A stretch of DNA of 64,000 nucleotides from Camelus bactrianus (taxonomy: Eukaryota; Chordata; Mammalia; Artiodactyla; Camelidae): the NCBI RefSeq assembly GCF_048773025.1, contig NC_133558.1:38846501-38910500 (forward strand), read 5' to 3'. The notes below the pieces were generated by a model. That model was not told where the DNA came from. It worked only from the letters and a program-made list of their open reading frames with translations, and did not search any database. The position numbers were made by a program, and so were the translations under genes. Positions 22,251-33,260 of this stretch are shown piece by piece. How positions within the stretch are numbered: position 1 is the first letter of the stretch; each line of letters starts with the position of its first letter.

Positions 22251-24309
22251 AATGATAAAAAAAAAAAGATATCAAACAAGGTTCTTCAGTAATTTAAAAG
22301 CTTGAATGGAATGGTATTCTTTTAAAATACTATTTCAATATTAACTTATCTTTTCCATGAGTATTTTTAAAAAAATAATCCCTCCCACTGCAATTTAATC
22401 CGTTCTTTCTTCCCATGCTTTAGTTATGATATAAAACAGTCACTTAGACATTTAGCTTTGTGGCAAAAGCTGCAGTGTACTTGAAGATTGTTTTTATCAA
22501 ATCATCTCTTACCCTTCATCTATTTATTTTATATGGAATACAACAGAGATCAGATCTTCATTTGCTATGTATGAAAAATATTATATTTTACTGATGTGAT
22601 TTTTTTTTTTAACCTTAATATATTGATCTCCAGAGATAAATCAATGCGTGAGCTACAAGTCAACAATTCAAGGATTTAATGTTGGGAAGAAGTCAATAAC
22701 TTTCACCTTGGAACAATGGCTTCATCCCCCTTCCCACCAGACAGTAACTGCTCCCAAGCCAGCCCCATGTGTCAGGGCAGTGATTGTCCGTAGAGATACG
22801 ACAAGATGAACTTGGTCAGGTTTGAACTTGGTCAGCTTAACAAACAGATCACTTCAACATCAGAGATGGTTTATCTGAGTTGTGAGTCCGCCTTAGAATT
22901 CAGAACGCCTTCCATAGGTAAAGATTCAGAATAGCAGGGCTCCAAACACAGCAGTAAGCTCTCACCAGTATCAGTTCCTTTCTCTCTGTCTCTCTTCTTC
23001 TGTCCTTTAATTACACAGTTGTACCAGCTTAAATCCCCTACTGTATGCTAATTTTCAAGCTTTCTCATCAGAAAACACGTCTTTCCTGTATGCGTGTGCA
23101 TATATATAGCTAGATCTGAGTGGTGAATATTCATTTTGTGCCATGACACAGTGGCATACAGCGTAGACCTTGGCTCTGGACACATTACACATGAGAGACT
23201 CCCTACTGCATGTGTTACTCCTGCTTGCTTGTTGGAAGAGCCAAGTCCCCATTCCCTTCATCCTCCTTGCAACCCTAAAGTATATCAGGGAAGTTAAGAC
23301 TCAAATTAATGGAAGTGATAAAGCAGCACTTTCTACATAAAGGGCTCCGCCAGGCTCCTCCGTAGGTGAAAACGAGCCAGTCGGTATTTCGGTCCTCCAC
23401 TGTCCTCTGTCCTGGGCCCCACGGCACGAGCAAGCTGAGTGAATACCAAGGCCTTCCGTCCCCATGGTCACTGCGTAAGTGGTGGGGCTGTTAGAATTTT
23501 ATTATCCCGTGTCTCTTATTGTGAGTGGCTTTTACTGAATCTTTGGAGGAATGTAGCCAGGCATCCCTAACGCTGATGAGAATTCTGAAATAGAAACTAC
23601 GTGTTTTACTTAATAATACAGCTTGGGTATTTTTTATTAGTGTGCAAAGGTAAGTCTGATTAATGCCCCTTAGCCTGGCCTTTCCTACAAGGGTTTGTGA
23701 AAGTACTCAGCTAACTACAGGACATACTCTACAGTGCGCGCCTAATGCAGCCTTCAAAACCACATGTGGTTGGTGCAACATTTTCCATAATGTCCCCTTG
23801 TTGAACTAATAGTACGGTAAACGGAATGTCATTTGAAAAAAGCCATTCAGGACTAGAGCTCATGTTTAAAATAAGATAAATCTTTATCAAAGAGATGTGA
23901 AGCAATTCAGCGGTGACTTTGGTTAAGTTATTTACACCATTAGAAGAGGAGGCAGTCTTAGCAGTAATTCTAATTTATGCACTTATAGGCACGTAATACT
24001 CTCTGTTCAGCCGTCATCTCTAGAAGACTCTCAATTTATTCTCATTTATGTTTATAACATGTTTGCATTATTGAGCTTGCTCTGAGAACATCCAGTCAGC
24101 AATCGTGGTATCTATAAAATACGCATATGTGAAATCAGTGGAGAACACACAGTGACAGAGAGGCATCTGCTGAGAGCACATGGAATCTCAGGCTGCGTAA
24201 GTGTATGTGTGGGGCACTTGGAGAGTCTGTATTTATTCAGCCATATCCTGTTTGGAAATAGGCAATCTTTGGTGAGTCAGTTCTGAAGCATACTGACTGT
24301 GAAGGGTCA
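22251..24309. other. Intergenic stretch, nothing recognised
   Basis: No credible gene. Short open frames show no similarity that I recognise. No named repeat identified with confidence. Confidence 0.4.
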
Positions 24310-24420
24310 AAGTAGCGCAGACACTTTTATAGTGCCCATCGTGTGTTAAATACACTAACTGTCCTAAAGATTAGGTTAACATTCACTTCCTTTTACATTT
24401 TTAAAGCTATGTAAATATAC
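24310..24420 (-). mobile_element. MIR SINE fragment
   Basis: CATCGTGTGTTAAATACACT and CCTAAAGATTAGGTTAACAT resemble the reverse-complement MIR core. Weak. Confidence 0.35.
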
Positions 24421-25214
24421 TTTTTTTTTTTCCTGTTTGAATGTATTTTAGGCATTTGCTGAGTGTTTAACCAGAGAAAATAAAGTTATCAATCTTTTTT
24501 GATAAGTAGGAAAAGTCAAAGTTAGCTACCTTACCGTGTTTACTAATGACCTGGATATCCAGGGACATCGTATAATGAAGTCACCCTTCGGAGGGCTCTC
24601 CATAGTATCTCCTTAGTGCACCTTTCATCCTGGAAAAGAGGACTGCACGCGGACAATGTAATTGCTGTTGCTGGACAGAACAAGAGTAACTGCATCTTTT
24701 TGATGTGTGAAGCTGGGTCTGCGCATGTCCCCATCAGCACCAAATGCTTTTAAATTTTTGGTATGCTGCAAAGCAAAATGCAATGACAATGATTGCCCAA
24801 GAATTTTTCTAATTTATATTCATTGCCAAACGCTTATAATTTATGAGCTGTGGTTGGCATTGTATCCACTCTCCACTGCTATGGTAACTCCCCGCCACCT
24901 TTCCAAAGCCTGGTAATGTGTTTTCCCTTCATGCTTCTGTGGCAAACCAGGTGCAGAACGCAGGGCCCTTCAACCACGTCACATCCTGCCCACCATCAAC
25001 CAAAATAACAAACACTCTGCACACAGTCTCAATTTTAAGTTATGACTTCTTGTTTGAAAGTAAGGTAGGAGCCAGAAGAGACAGTTTAAGAAGCACCTCC
25101 CCAAAGTGATGACTGTTCCTGCTCGCTCTAACACTTGGAATAAAATCTGAACTATTTTTCACCCACCAAATATTAAGTAACTTGTCCCCATTCGTCCCCC
25201 ACCCTTATTTGTCC

Positions 25215-25660
25215 CATGTCTCCCAGATCACACAGACCCCTGTCACTTCCAGGAATAGGCCAAGCTCTTTCTGATCACACAGCTTTTGCAGGGGCAAACC
25301 CATTGGCCTGGAATGCCTTTCTCTGTTCATTTTACACAGATAGCTCCTTCCTTTCCATTAGATCTTGCTTTAAATGTCAGCCCCTTAGCATGACTGCACA
25401 TCCACCCTGGCAACAAAAAAAAATTAGGCCTTCCCCTATTCCCTTAACTCCTTGCTTGGTTCCTTCTTGGCCTTTTTTGCGGCCAGCAGTGACCCGTTCT
25501 CCTGTGTATGTGGTTTTGTCTTTCCCCATTACATCACCTCTGTGATGACAGGGAGTGGATGCTTGTAGCTCATTCACCAATGTTTCTCCAATTTCTCCCT
25601 AGGCTCTTTTCAACATTCAGGAAACATTGCATACATGCATAAATAAATGAAATATTTAAC
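25215..25660 (+). mobile_element. LINE-2 3' end
   Basis: In order: AAGCTCTTTCTGATCACACA, GCTTTTGCAGGGGCAAACCC, TTGGCCTGGAATGCCTTTCT, TAAATGTCAGCCCCTTAGCA, GATGACAGGGAGTGGATGC and an A/T-rich end with AATAAATGAAATATTT. This follows the L2 3' region ('ctttgcacatgctgttccctctgcctggaatgc' onward) in sense, with strong divergence. Confidence 0.65.
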
Positions 25661-25764
25661 GTACAAAAAAGGTAGGCCAAAGCAGGGCAATCTGGAGCTA
25701 AATGGTACCTAATAGACCTGAATTTGAATCCAACTTTAGCATTAACTAGCTTAATGCTGGGTTT

Positions 25765-25990
25765 TTTTTTTTTTCATGATGAGAACTTTTAGATCTAATC
25801 TCTTATCGGCTTTTCAATACGCACTACAGTATTATTAACTATAGCCACCATGCTATACACATTACGTCCCCCAGGACCTGTTTATTTTATAACTAGACGC
25901 TTGTATCTTTTGACCACCTTCATGCATTTTGGCCACCCCCGTATCACTATATCATGAGATACACTTATAGGCCTAGGGTGACAACATTAT
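25765..25990. mobile_element. Old LINE-1 (L1M-like) fragment
   Basis: CTACAGTATTATTAACTATA, GCCACCATGCTATACACATT, ACCTGTTTATTTTATAACTA and TGTATCTTTTGACCACCTTC follow a common old L1M stretch. Orientation is not certain to me. Confidence 0.55.
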
Positions 25991-26214
25991 AGGGAACACA
26001 GATCATTTGAAACTGGTGCATTTTTACATAGCAAAGCTCTTGATTAAAAAAAATAAATTCCTGAAGAAATGTGATTTTTTTTTCTCCACAGTCAAAAAAC
26101 CAAAATTATCAATGAGTCACAATTTTCACAGCTTATTTCATGAACTTTTCACATTCCTATCACATTTGTTAGTGACATATCTCCTTCCCATTGGCCATGT
26201 GGTAGCAGACACAG

Positions 26215-26400
26215 CTTCCGGGTGGGATGAACATGGCGGGTGCCAAAGGAGGTCACACTTGTTCCCTCTGGGTCACTGAGCTTCTCTAGAGTCTCTGCCT
26301 TAGTTTTTCCAACTATAAAACAAAAGAAGTCATACTTGGGCGAAGTGTTTCTGAGCGCTTCTGTAAGGACAAATTGTGATCAAGGCTGTGAAGGCACGTT
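26215..26400 (+). mobile_element. MIR SINE fragment
   Basis: CTCTGGGTCACTGAGCTTCT, GTCTCTGCCTTAGTTTTTCC and AACTATAAAACAAAAGAAGT follow the middle of the MIR consensus in sense, diverged. Confidence 0.5.
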
Positions 26401-27399
26401 ACATTTTTAAAACATCACATGAGTAAAAGATGATTTCCCAACCTCAAGTAGAAAAGTAAATAAGGAAAAATGTGGATACAATGAAGAGAACTTGGAAAAG
26501 TTTCAGCACGCTTTATTGGTGAGAAAGTTAGCCCCCATTCTCCCACAAACAAAAATGGTGGGGGAGGGGCGAAGTGGAACATGACCGTGGGAAGAGACGG
26601 TAGAAAGATTGTTCTGTAAAATCTGAAGCTTGCAGGCTGCATTTTCAAGCCCAGTTTGTAAAAGGGTGGGCAGTGCTGGTGATGCCTGGAGTGGTTAACT
26701 CTTCTTTATATGGAGGCGGGAGAGATGCGAAGCGGCCCAGCACCAGCACCTGGTGAGAGCGGCTGTCACCTCTCAAATAAGGAGAAAGGGGGAAATCGGA
26801 GCCGGCACTGTAGTCACCTGTCTCCTAGTCTCTTCCTTCTTCCACATGCTCTCCCAGTTCCGTCACAAACTGTGGTTACTTGATCGTGTTGCTTTTTAGT
26901 TGTAAAATTCTGCCCCTCTGAGCACCCCCCCTATAGACAGGGATGGCGCGACCTGGGAGGCACGGAGGGAAGCCCGCACTAAGCGGATGCCCTGATGACT
27001 GCACACTGGAGGCATGTCGCTGAACGCCACCACAGCCCGGGAGCCGCTTTATCTGTTTATCAATTGACATCCTACTGCGGCCCTGAGATGTAGGTCAGGC
27101 TCATTGGAAACACCAGCCCCCCGATCACATGCCGTCTTCATTGTATTTCCAGCCCGGGTGCGCCGCTGATTCCTGCACACTGGGGTGCGTCTGGGCGGCT
27201 GGAGGGAGAGGAGACACCTGTGCCTCAGGGACTCAGGTGAAGTCCCATCCACCTCCCTGTGGCTTTCCCGGGTGCTCTCCCATCCCCTCAGTTCTCCCTC
27301 CTCACCACCATCTCCCCTGCCGTCTTGGCCCCCAGCCTCTGTTTAACACGTGCCTTTCCCGCTCTCTCCCGGCTCCGCACCTCAACAGAAGACACGGAG
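26401..27399. other. Proximal upstream region of KHDRBS2
   Basis: Unique-looking sequence leading into the CpG island, with GC content rising from about 26.9 kb. No repeat named and no credible upstream gene. It may hold distal promoter elements, but none can be singled out by eye. Confidence 0.45.
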
Positions 27400-27529
27400 G
27401 GCTCCACACAACCGGGCCCGCCTAACAGCGGGGGAGGGCTTGGGCTGCAAGAAGAAAGCACTCGCACCTTCCGCGCTCCCCTCCCCTCTGCAGCTGCCTC
27501 CTGCCACTCAGGCGGTCCGACGTGCGGCG

Positions 27530-27640
27530 CGGCCCAATGAGGGCCAGCGGCCTCCGCGGGGGCCCCGCCTCTCACGGCACCTTCGCCAATGAGCGGCAGG
27601 AGGAGGCGTAACGCGCGCCCCGCTCCCGCCTCTCCAGTTC
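27530..27640 (+). promoter_or_regulatory. KHDRBS2: Probable core promoter: paired CCAAT boxes and GC boxes
   Basis: Two CCAATGAG motifs occur in the same orientation at 27534-27541 and 27586-27593, 52 bp apart, which is five helical turns and suits paired NF-Y binding. GC boxes of the Sp1 type lie between and after them (CCCCGCCTC near 27563-27571 and CCCGCCTCT near 27625-27633). No TATA box is seen. By the usual CCAAT-to-start spacing, transcription probably begins at about 27640-27720. The start site itself cannot be fixed from sequence. Confidence 0.6.
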
Positions 27641-27871
27641 AGGCAGCTGGTGTGAGCCGGGGTGGGCGCGAGCGAGGGACGGCGGCCGGACCTGCCGGTG
27701 GCGCGCGGCGCGCAGCCCGACGGCGGGGGCAGGCGCGCGGCGCGGGGCCGGAGAGGGCGCCAGACCCTGGCGGCGGCGGCCGAGGCGGTCGGGCGAGCGG
27801 GGTTGCCCGGCGACCTGCGTCCGAGCGCGCGGAACCCTGCGCCTCGCCGGGGACGGTCCGGAGTCCGCGCT

Positions 27872-27962
27872 ATGGAAGAGGAGAAATACTTGCCGGAGCT
27901 GATGGCAGAGAAAGATAGCCTGGATCCATCTTTTGTGCACGCGTCGCGCCTTTTGGCCGAAG
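27872..27962 (+). CDS. KHDRBS2: KHDRBS2 (SLM-1) first coding exon, 5' end of the CDS
   Basis: The exon encodes 30 residues plus one base: [15 protein letters not shown], then [15 protein letters not shown], identical as far as I recall to the mammalian KHDRBS2 (SLM-1) N-terminus. The paralogue KHDRBS3 differs here (starts MEEKY; THALRLVNQ in place of VHASRLLAE), so the assignment is specific. The ATG has G at -3 and +4, a strong Kozak context, and no other ATG occurs between 27592 and 27871. The exon ends GCCGAAG|GTAGGA, a phase-1 donor. A following exon starting AA would complete Glu and continue EIEKFQG as known for the family. Full-length KHDRBS2 is about 350 residues; the fragment here is the start of the N-terminal dimerisation (QUA1) part of the STAR domain, ahead of the KH domain encoded outside the window. 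The protein is a nuclear RNA-binding regulator of alternative splicing, mainly in neurons (established for the family). No disruption is seen. Confidence 0.93.
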
Positions 27963-27968
27963 GTAGGA
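27960..27968 (+). other. KHDRBS2: Splice donor of KHDRBS2 exon 1
   Basis: AAG|GTAGGA with the cut after 27962. It matches the MAG|GTRAG consensus at most positions. The frame predicted for the next exon (phase 1) agrees with the known protein. Confidence 0.88.
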
Positions 27969-28669
27969 CTGGCCGCCTGCGCTGGGCGCAGAGCGCTGGC
28001 CCCCTCTTATCGCGGCGGGGTTCGGGGAGCGAAGTTCGGGAGGACGCCTGTCTCCTTCGCGGAAACTGTCCCTGAAGGTGCTCGCCCCGGAGCTGCGGGC
28101 AGATGCTGCCTCCCCGCCGTCCACGTCTGAATTGGGGGACACCAAAGCTGGGAGGTCTAAGGGCAGAGGAGATGTGCCCTGTTAGGGTCACTGATGGAGG
28201 AACGTAAGGAGTAACAGGGACATTGTCACTCCGCAGAGGGGAGGGTGATCGGAGTGAACGGTGGTCAATGTAGTGTTTTAAGAGCTTCTTAGCTACGAAT
28301 CAGCATTTCTTTTCCTTCTTATTTTTCAGTCTTTTCTTTTTTCCTTCCTTGCTTCCTAGTGATTTTGGTATCCTTTAGTCTAAGTACAGTCTTTCCTATG
28401 GAAAGTCTGGGGATAAACCTAGATTAAGTGATGCAAGTTCGTCTGTGTTTGTGAATGTGGAAGAGGCTGGAGTGCTTGTCAGTTTGTTTGAAGTGTGGTG
28501 AATGGGGGCCCTGGCAGAGCTGGTCCCTGGGGTCGCTCCACAATTGATCAGCTGTTTCACCAAGTGTGCATTTTCTTTTGTGTACCTGTATTATTAAAAG
28601 AGATACCATTCTCAGAGGAACATAAATGTCTTGTCTTTTGCTTTCTTTTGAAAGGTTTAAACATGTCTG

Positions 28670-28716
28670 TTAAAAGTAGGAGTGGTTCTGAGACAGCTAA
28701 TGAAAGACCCCAAACA
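28670..28716 (+). repeat. Unassigned short repeat, copy A
   Basis: The core TTCTGAGACAGCTAATG is shared with 30594-30641 in the same orientation. Identity continues on both sides (AGTAGGAGTGG versus AGTAAGAGTGA before, AAAGACCCC versus GAAGACCCCC after), with only a few differences over about 44 bp. Similarity fades outside. The family is unknown to me. Confidence 0.75.
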
Positions 28717-30593
28717 CCTAAACTTCTATATGACAGAAGTATTAACCAAATTACTCCATTATCTTGAAATAATGCTGTTTAACTGCTCAGAGGTACTCAC
28801 GACATCTTTAGCAATCTACGTATGCCTTTTTAAAAACAACTCCAGATTTATTTTTTTTTTTTTTGGATGAATGCCTCATCAATAATGAATTGCTTCATCA
28901 TCAAATTGACTACAGGGCAGTTTTGTAGGTTAGGTTGTTATAAACTTAACCTATAGCAAAACTAAAAGTAACAACTTTCTCTTCCTCAGCCGTTCAGCAT
29001 TAAAAGAAATGATTTCTTTTTTGAGGTTTAATTGACATTGGAAGGAAAAATCCTAATACTCCATGTACGATTAAAATAGGCATGAGGCTTTTTTGAAATG
29101 CTTTATTGATGGATTATTATTTGCAACAACAATAAAGTGTTAGGGTTTTTTCTATTTTGTACACCAGGCAATGAATAAAAGCTTTATAATCAAACTATTG
29201 AACACGGGAAACAACTAAGCTGTTTCTCAAGGAACAAGTCGGTTTTATAGAGGATTTGGGAAGGAAAATGCAATCATGCTTACTACTTTCTTGATTACTG
29301 AATAAAAAAATAGAAATTAAACTTGAAAATGAAAGTCAGTTAAAAATTAAACTCACCTTCTCCTCTGTGTAAAATAAAGATAACTCCATAAAATAATAGG
29401 AATAGTGAAAATTAGTGGATTCATCAATGATGAAGAATGTTCAAGAAGATTAAAAATGCAGTTGTCTCCTTAAATCATTTACTTCAATATATTTTCCAGG
29501 AGTGTCTTCATTTAACTTACTATGTCTTTAAAATGAAAAAAAAAGTTACAAATTGATCATTTTCTCAGATCTGCTAATTGGACTTCTTTTGGGAACAGCA
29601 GGCACGATGATTGATTCATCAGTCATTTAATGAGAGTTAGTGGCCTTAGTATTGAAAACTGCCAAAGTAAAGAAGTACACATGAGGCGCTCTAAACAGAG
29701 CAGGCAGATACTTCTGCAGCTGATGAAACAGTCAGAGAAGGCTGTGCACCTGCTTCCTTAACATTTTATTTCTCTCCGAAACTTGATTTCTTGATATTTA
29801 GGAACATGTTTCCAGGGACCTTGTAATTTGATTTTTTCCCAGTAGGGGGAAGCATGTTCTGCTTTTGTAAAGAAAAAGCTCCTAAATGGAAAAGCATCTA
29901 AGTAAGAAATGAAGAGAGGCATCCAAATTTCAGAGGAATCATAATGAGGAAAGAGAATGGAGAAGGTGATGATAGTAATCTTGAGTATATCAAGAGCGAG
30001 GCAAAAAGATCTATAAGGTTTAAATTAATCCTCCCATTGTACCTGAGATTCTGTATGTGCTTATCAAAGAGTAGCTGAGTGTCCTTTTGAATCTCTAGTA
30101 AAGCTTTGTATACATTTTACATTATGGATCTTCCATTATCTTTTCAAATGCCAATTGCCAAGATGAATAGGTTTTGTTTTGGATCTCTGTAGGAGAGGGT
30201 TCTTGAGATGATTTTATTTGCACACCTGGAAATGCACTGATGAAAGGCAGTGGCTATAAATAAACCTGCTGTAGGTACTCATTTGAAAAGAAGGTGCGCA
30301 CTGAAGTGCATTTCAGGCGGCACTGTGCAGACCGTCTCAAGACAGAGTGAGTAATAAAATGATCAGATGATTCAGATCTTCAGAATGATTTTTCTGAAAG
30401 CTAATGTATCTAAGGGCAGTGATGTAAACCAATGAGCTTTCACAGTGATTTATTTTGCTTTTTTGATTGGTGGTAGATGCAAATCAGTGCTCAATTGTGA
30501 CTGAAGGTCACAGGGTTAAAAGTACTAGTCTGTTGGTTATTTTGTTATTTTTGTTGTAGTTTGTGTATTTCACGTGTTTCTGCTGTGTGTTTT

Positions 30594-30641
30594 CAGTAAG
30601 AGTGATTCTGAGACAGCTAATGGAAGACCCCCAAGCATTGT
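30594..30641 (+). repeat. Unassigned short repeat, copy B
   Basis: Partner of 28670-28716, about 1.9 kb downstream in the same orientation. It is preceded by a pyrimidine-rich TGTTTTCAG that looks like a splice acceptor, and the following frame is open for a short distance (RVILRQLMEDPQ). I do not recognise the peptide and do not call an exon. Confidence 0.7.
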
Positions 30642-32049
30642 ATGTGTTTTGTTGCTACTTTGAAAAGATCTTGACTGACGTGGTTTGAAGAGTATTTCTG
30701 TTTGAGTTGTTAAAACAGTTTTCTTCTGTGATTATAATATTGTTTAGTTGTTCATTTGTATGGAAGGTGCTTTTGTGGATGATAAAACAGCAAATTCAGC
30801 ATGAGCCTTGAAGTTCCATTCAGCCTCTGAATTTGCTTGCCAGATGAAATGAGATGAGGTTATTTATATCCATGCTACGTCTGGGAACTGCACTAAACTG
30901 AATCCAGAAACCTGGTTTTTTAATTCTCCTTTTGCGTAAACTGAATCCTGGTAAATTTCCCTTCCGTGAGCCAGTTTCCTTGTCTCTCAAATCAAGAAGT
31001 CAGACTAGATGATCTGTATGTATTTTTGGTCATTCTAAGTAAGTCTGGGGTGACTGTTGATGCCAAGGAGTGGTGTGTGTGTCTTCAGAATACCCAAATC
31101 AGTGGCTGGACGTTTTTGAAACTTTCTTCATTTCTTCTTATTTTACTGATTAATAATATTAATCACTATCATGTAATTTAAAGTATATGTTATTTGGGGC
31201 ACTGGGACAGATTTATGTTCTTATGTCTACTATTTTCAAGGCTTGTGTCTAAAAATGTGTATACCTGGAAATATTCTTCTTTGCAGTAAAGGACGCCTGT
31301 CTGCTGACAGACCTAGATCTCTTCAAGTTTGTAGATTCAATTATAGTGATTCCATACCCTTAGGAGAATTAATAAATTCTTCTCCAGTTGAGAGTGTTTT
31401 CAGTCCTTGGCTGGCGAGGCTTCCTAACCTGAATTTTTCACAAATGTTGGTAGATTCATCGTTGTTTTCTTTGACTCATCGTATGATGAGACCCAATATT
31501 GCCAAATATCCCAACAGTTCAAGTGGTTTAAAAAAAAAACTGGGTTTTGTTTTTTTTTTTCAAATTTTGGTGGAAAGCTTGCCCTCTGTCTAGGACTGGC
31601 CTGTTTGCGGATGTGGCTGAGCTGCACCCATAAGAGGAGAGGTAAATATTTACCCCAAATGCTGACTGGTAGTGATTTAACTACATTTCGATTTTCAATG
31701 AGCGTCATTTTTAATTTAGAATGTGTTCCTTGAAATATTTGCCATAAAACATGGCCAGCTCTTAAGTTAAAGAAAGGTATTGGTATAAATGTATAAAACC
31801 AGCTTCTGATAAAAAACAGTGTTCATGTGACATTTCCTTTGATTCCTGTCATCTCTTATTTCTCCCAGTAAATTTGGGATAATCTTATTCATGTTTCTTA
31901 AATAAAAAATAAAAATTGGCGAAGAAAGTAAGTTTAAGGTATCTTTAACCTGCAGTTAAAACGCATTTACGATATAGTGGAGAAATTCTGCTTCAACAAA
32001 CAAAGCCCATGGGGTGCAGTGTTGACACTTCTGCTGTTGGGAAAGACAG

Positions 32050-32190
32050 GGCATTTCATTGCTTTCTTTTCTCATTCTCAGTTTCTTCATCTAGAAAACA
32101 GCAAAGGCACTATCTGCCAGGTATGGTTCTTTGAAGGTTAAAAAATGGTGTTTGCGACTTTATAAGCTGTATTTTAAATGCATGTAAGTA
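32050..32190 (+). mobile_element. MIR SINE fragment
   Basis: CTCATTCTCAGTTTCTTCAT, CTAGAAAACAGCAAAGGCAC and TCTTTGAAGGTTAAAAAATG resemble the MIR centre in sense. Diverged and short. Confidence 0.45.
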
Positions 32191-32689
32191 GAAATTTGTA
32201 TGCAAATAAAACAAAAACAGAAGCAGAAATTCGACAAATGTTAAGAGGATGCTTTTGAGATTTTCCCTAACATTTTAATGGCTTTCTGGACTTGACCTCA
32301 GCTAGATTTTGTAATGGAAAGAGCACTGCCTTAACTCTTTGAATCACTGCTGAGTGAAACTGGAACTCAGAAACGAAATGATGAAGTAAATGATCATATG
32401 AAAGATGATTCCAATGAGGGTTTTTAAAGTATCATGTTCCCCGAGCCAGGGGGCACTTGTCCGTGTCGGACCTGAGTCTGCTCATCCTGGCCCCGTGTCT
32501 CTCAAGGCCCTTCCGCACCTGCCCAGCCTCCTCCTCAGCCCTTCACCCTTTCACCCCATTCAGCCGATTCATCCTCTTTTTTTTTCATTAAGGAAGAAGT
32601 GATCTTTCTCTTCTGATGTTCTTCAGCCTCCAGTACCTAAAAATTTCCATACTCCTTCTTTCATTCCCAGAAGATGAATGAAGGCTGAC

Positions 32690-33260
32690 TTGTTGACAGT
32701 ATCCTTAACCCCAGCGCGCACCATCCCCTCCAGACCTGTTCTGAAATTGTAGCCTTTCTTCAGTGTCTCCAACTCTTTCCTCCATCCACTCTTCCCTTGG
32801 AGCAGTCCATAAGCAAGATCCAATCTAAATAACTTAAAAAAAATAGAATACTTGCTTCACTTGCCAAAAGCAGTACAAATCATCTCTCTTGCCCCTTGCT
32901 CTCCGTTGTTTCCTCCAAGGTCCTGGTAACATTAGTCTGCACAACTGCCTCACTTTCTCAGTTTCCGTCTGTGCGACCCTTCAGTCTGGCTTCTGTCCTC
33001 ATCATTGCCCTGAAACCAGAGACTCGAGTGGATTCGTCTCCCAATGGCCAGGTCCAAGGCTGCAGGCGCTCCACCTCCTGGTTTTCCTTTTCCTCTTCTC
33101 TGTTTCTCACCAGCCCTCAGCATCCTGCGTCTCTCTCCCCTCCCCACCGCAGCACACACCGCTGCCAGAGTGATTCATTCAGGATCAAAGTCTGCCCGTG
33201 TCACACCTTTTATGATATTCAGTGGGCAGCTGTCTCTGACAGCAGCAGAGGGGAGGGGCC
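32690..33260 (+). mobile_element. LINE-2 fragment
   Basis: TCCTCCAAGGTCCTGGTAAC, CTTCAGTCTGGCTTCTGTCC, CATCATTGCCCTGAAACCAG, CGCTGCCAGAGTGATTCATT and TTCAGTGGGCAGCTGTCTCT follow an L2 ORF2/3' order in sense ('ccagagtgatctttctaaa...cttcagtggctcc'). The long plus-strand frames at about 32896-33616 run through this repeat and the GC-rich DNA after it and are not supported as genes. Confidence 0.5.

Larger units (their letters stand above)
27400..28120 (+). promoter_or_regulatory. KHDRBS2: CpG island over the KHDRBS2 promoter and first exon
   Basis: A sharp GC- and CpG-dense block in an otherwise AT-rich, CpG-poor window, densest at about 27500-27870 (repeated CGCG, GGCGG and GCGC words). It spans the putative core promoter, the 5'UTR and the first coding exon and fades within about 150 bp after the splice donor. 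This is the usual arrangement for a TATA-less, brain-expressed gene with a CpG-island promoter. Long open frames on both strands here reflect absence of stop codons in GC-rich DNA, not genes. Confidence 0.85.
28121..31990. other. Intron 1 proximal part, mostly unique
   Basis: Largely without repeats I can name, apart from a related pair of short sequences at 28670-28716 and 30594-30641 (listed separately) and a small L1-like scrap near 29020-29050. The relative lack of recognisable repeats just downstream of the promoter could reflect intronic regulatory DNA, but no site can be singled out. Confidence 0.45.

Noticed and set aside
27656-27871. In-frame upstream extension of the KHDRBS2 exon (open from after a TGA at 27653, no ATG)
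   Set aside because: Open only because it is GC-rich; the ATG at 27872 is the first in the stretch, has a strong Kozak context and matches the known N-terminus.
27508-28191. 227-residue minus-strand frame across the CpG island
   Set aside because: GC-rich DNA lacks stop codons by chance. The frame is antisense to KHDRBS2 exon 1 and has repetitive Arg/Pro/Ala composition without a recognisable domain.
28655-28770. Possible exon with RQLMKDPK-type reading
   Set aside because: The peptide is not recognised, no clear acceptor/donor pair is present, and the related copy at 30.6 kb has diverged in frame; kept only as a repeat pair.
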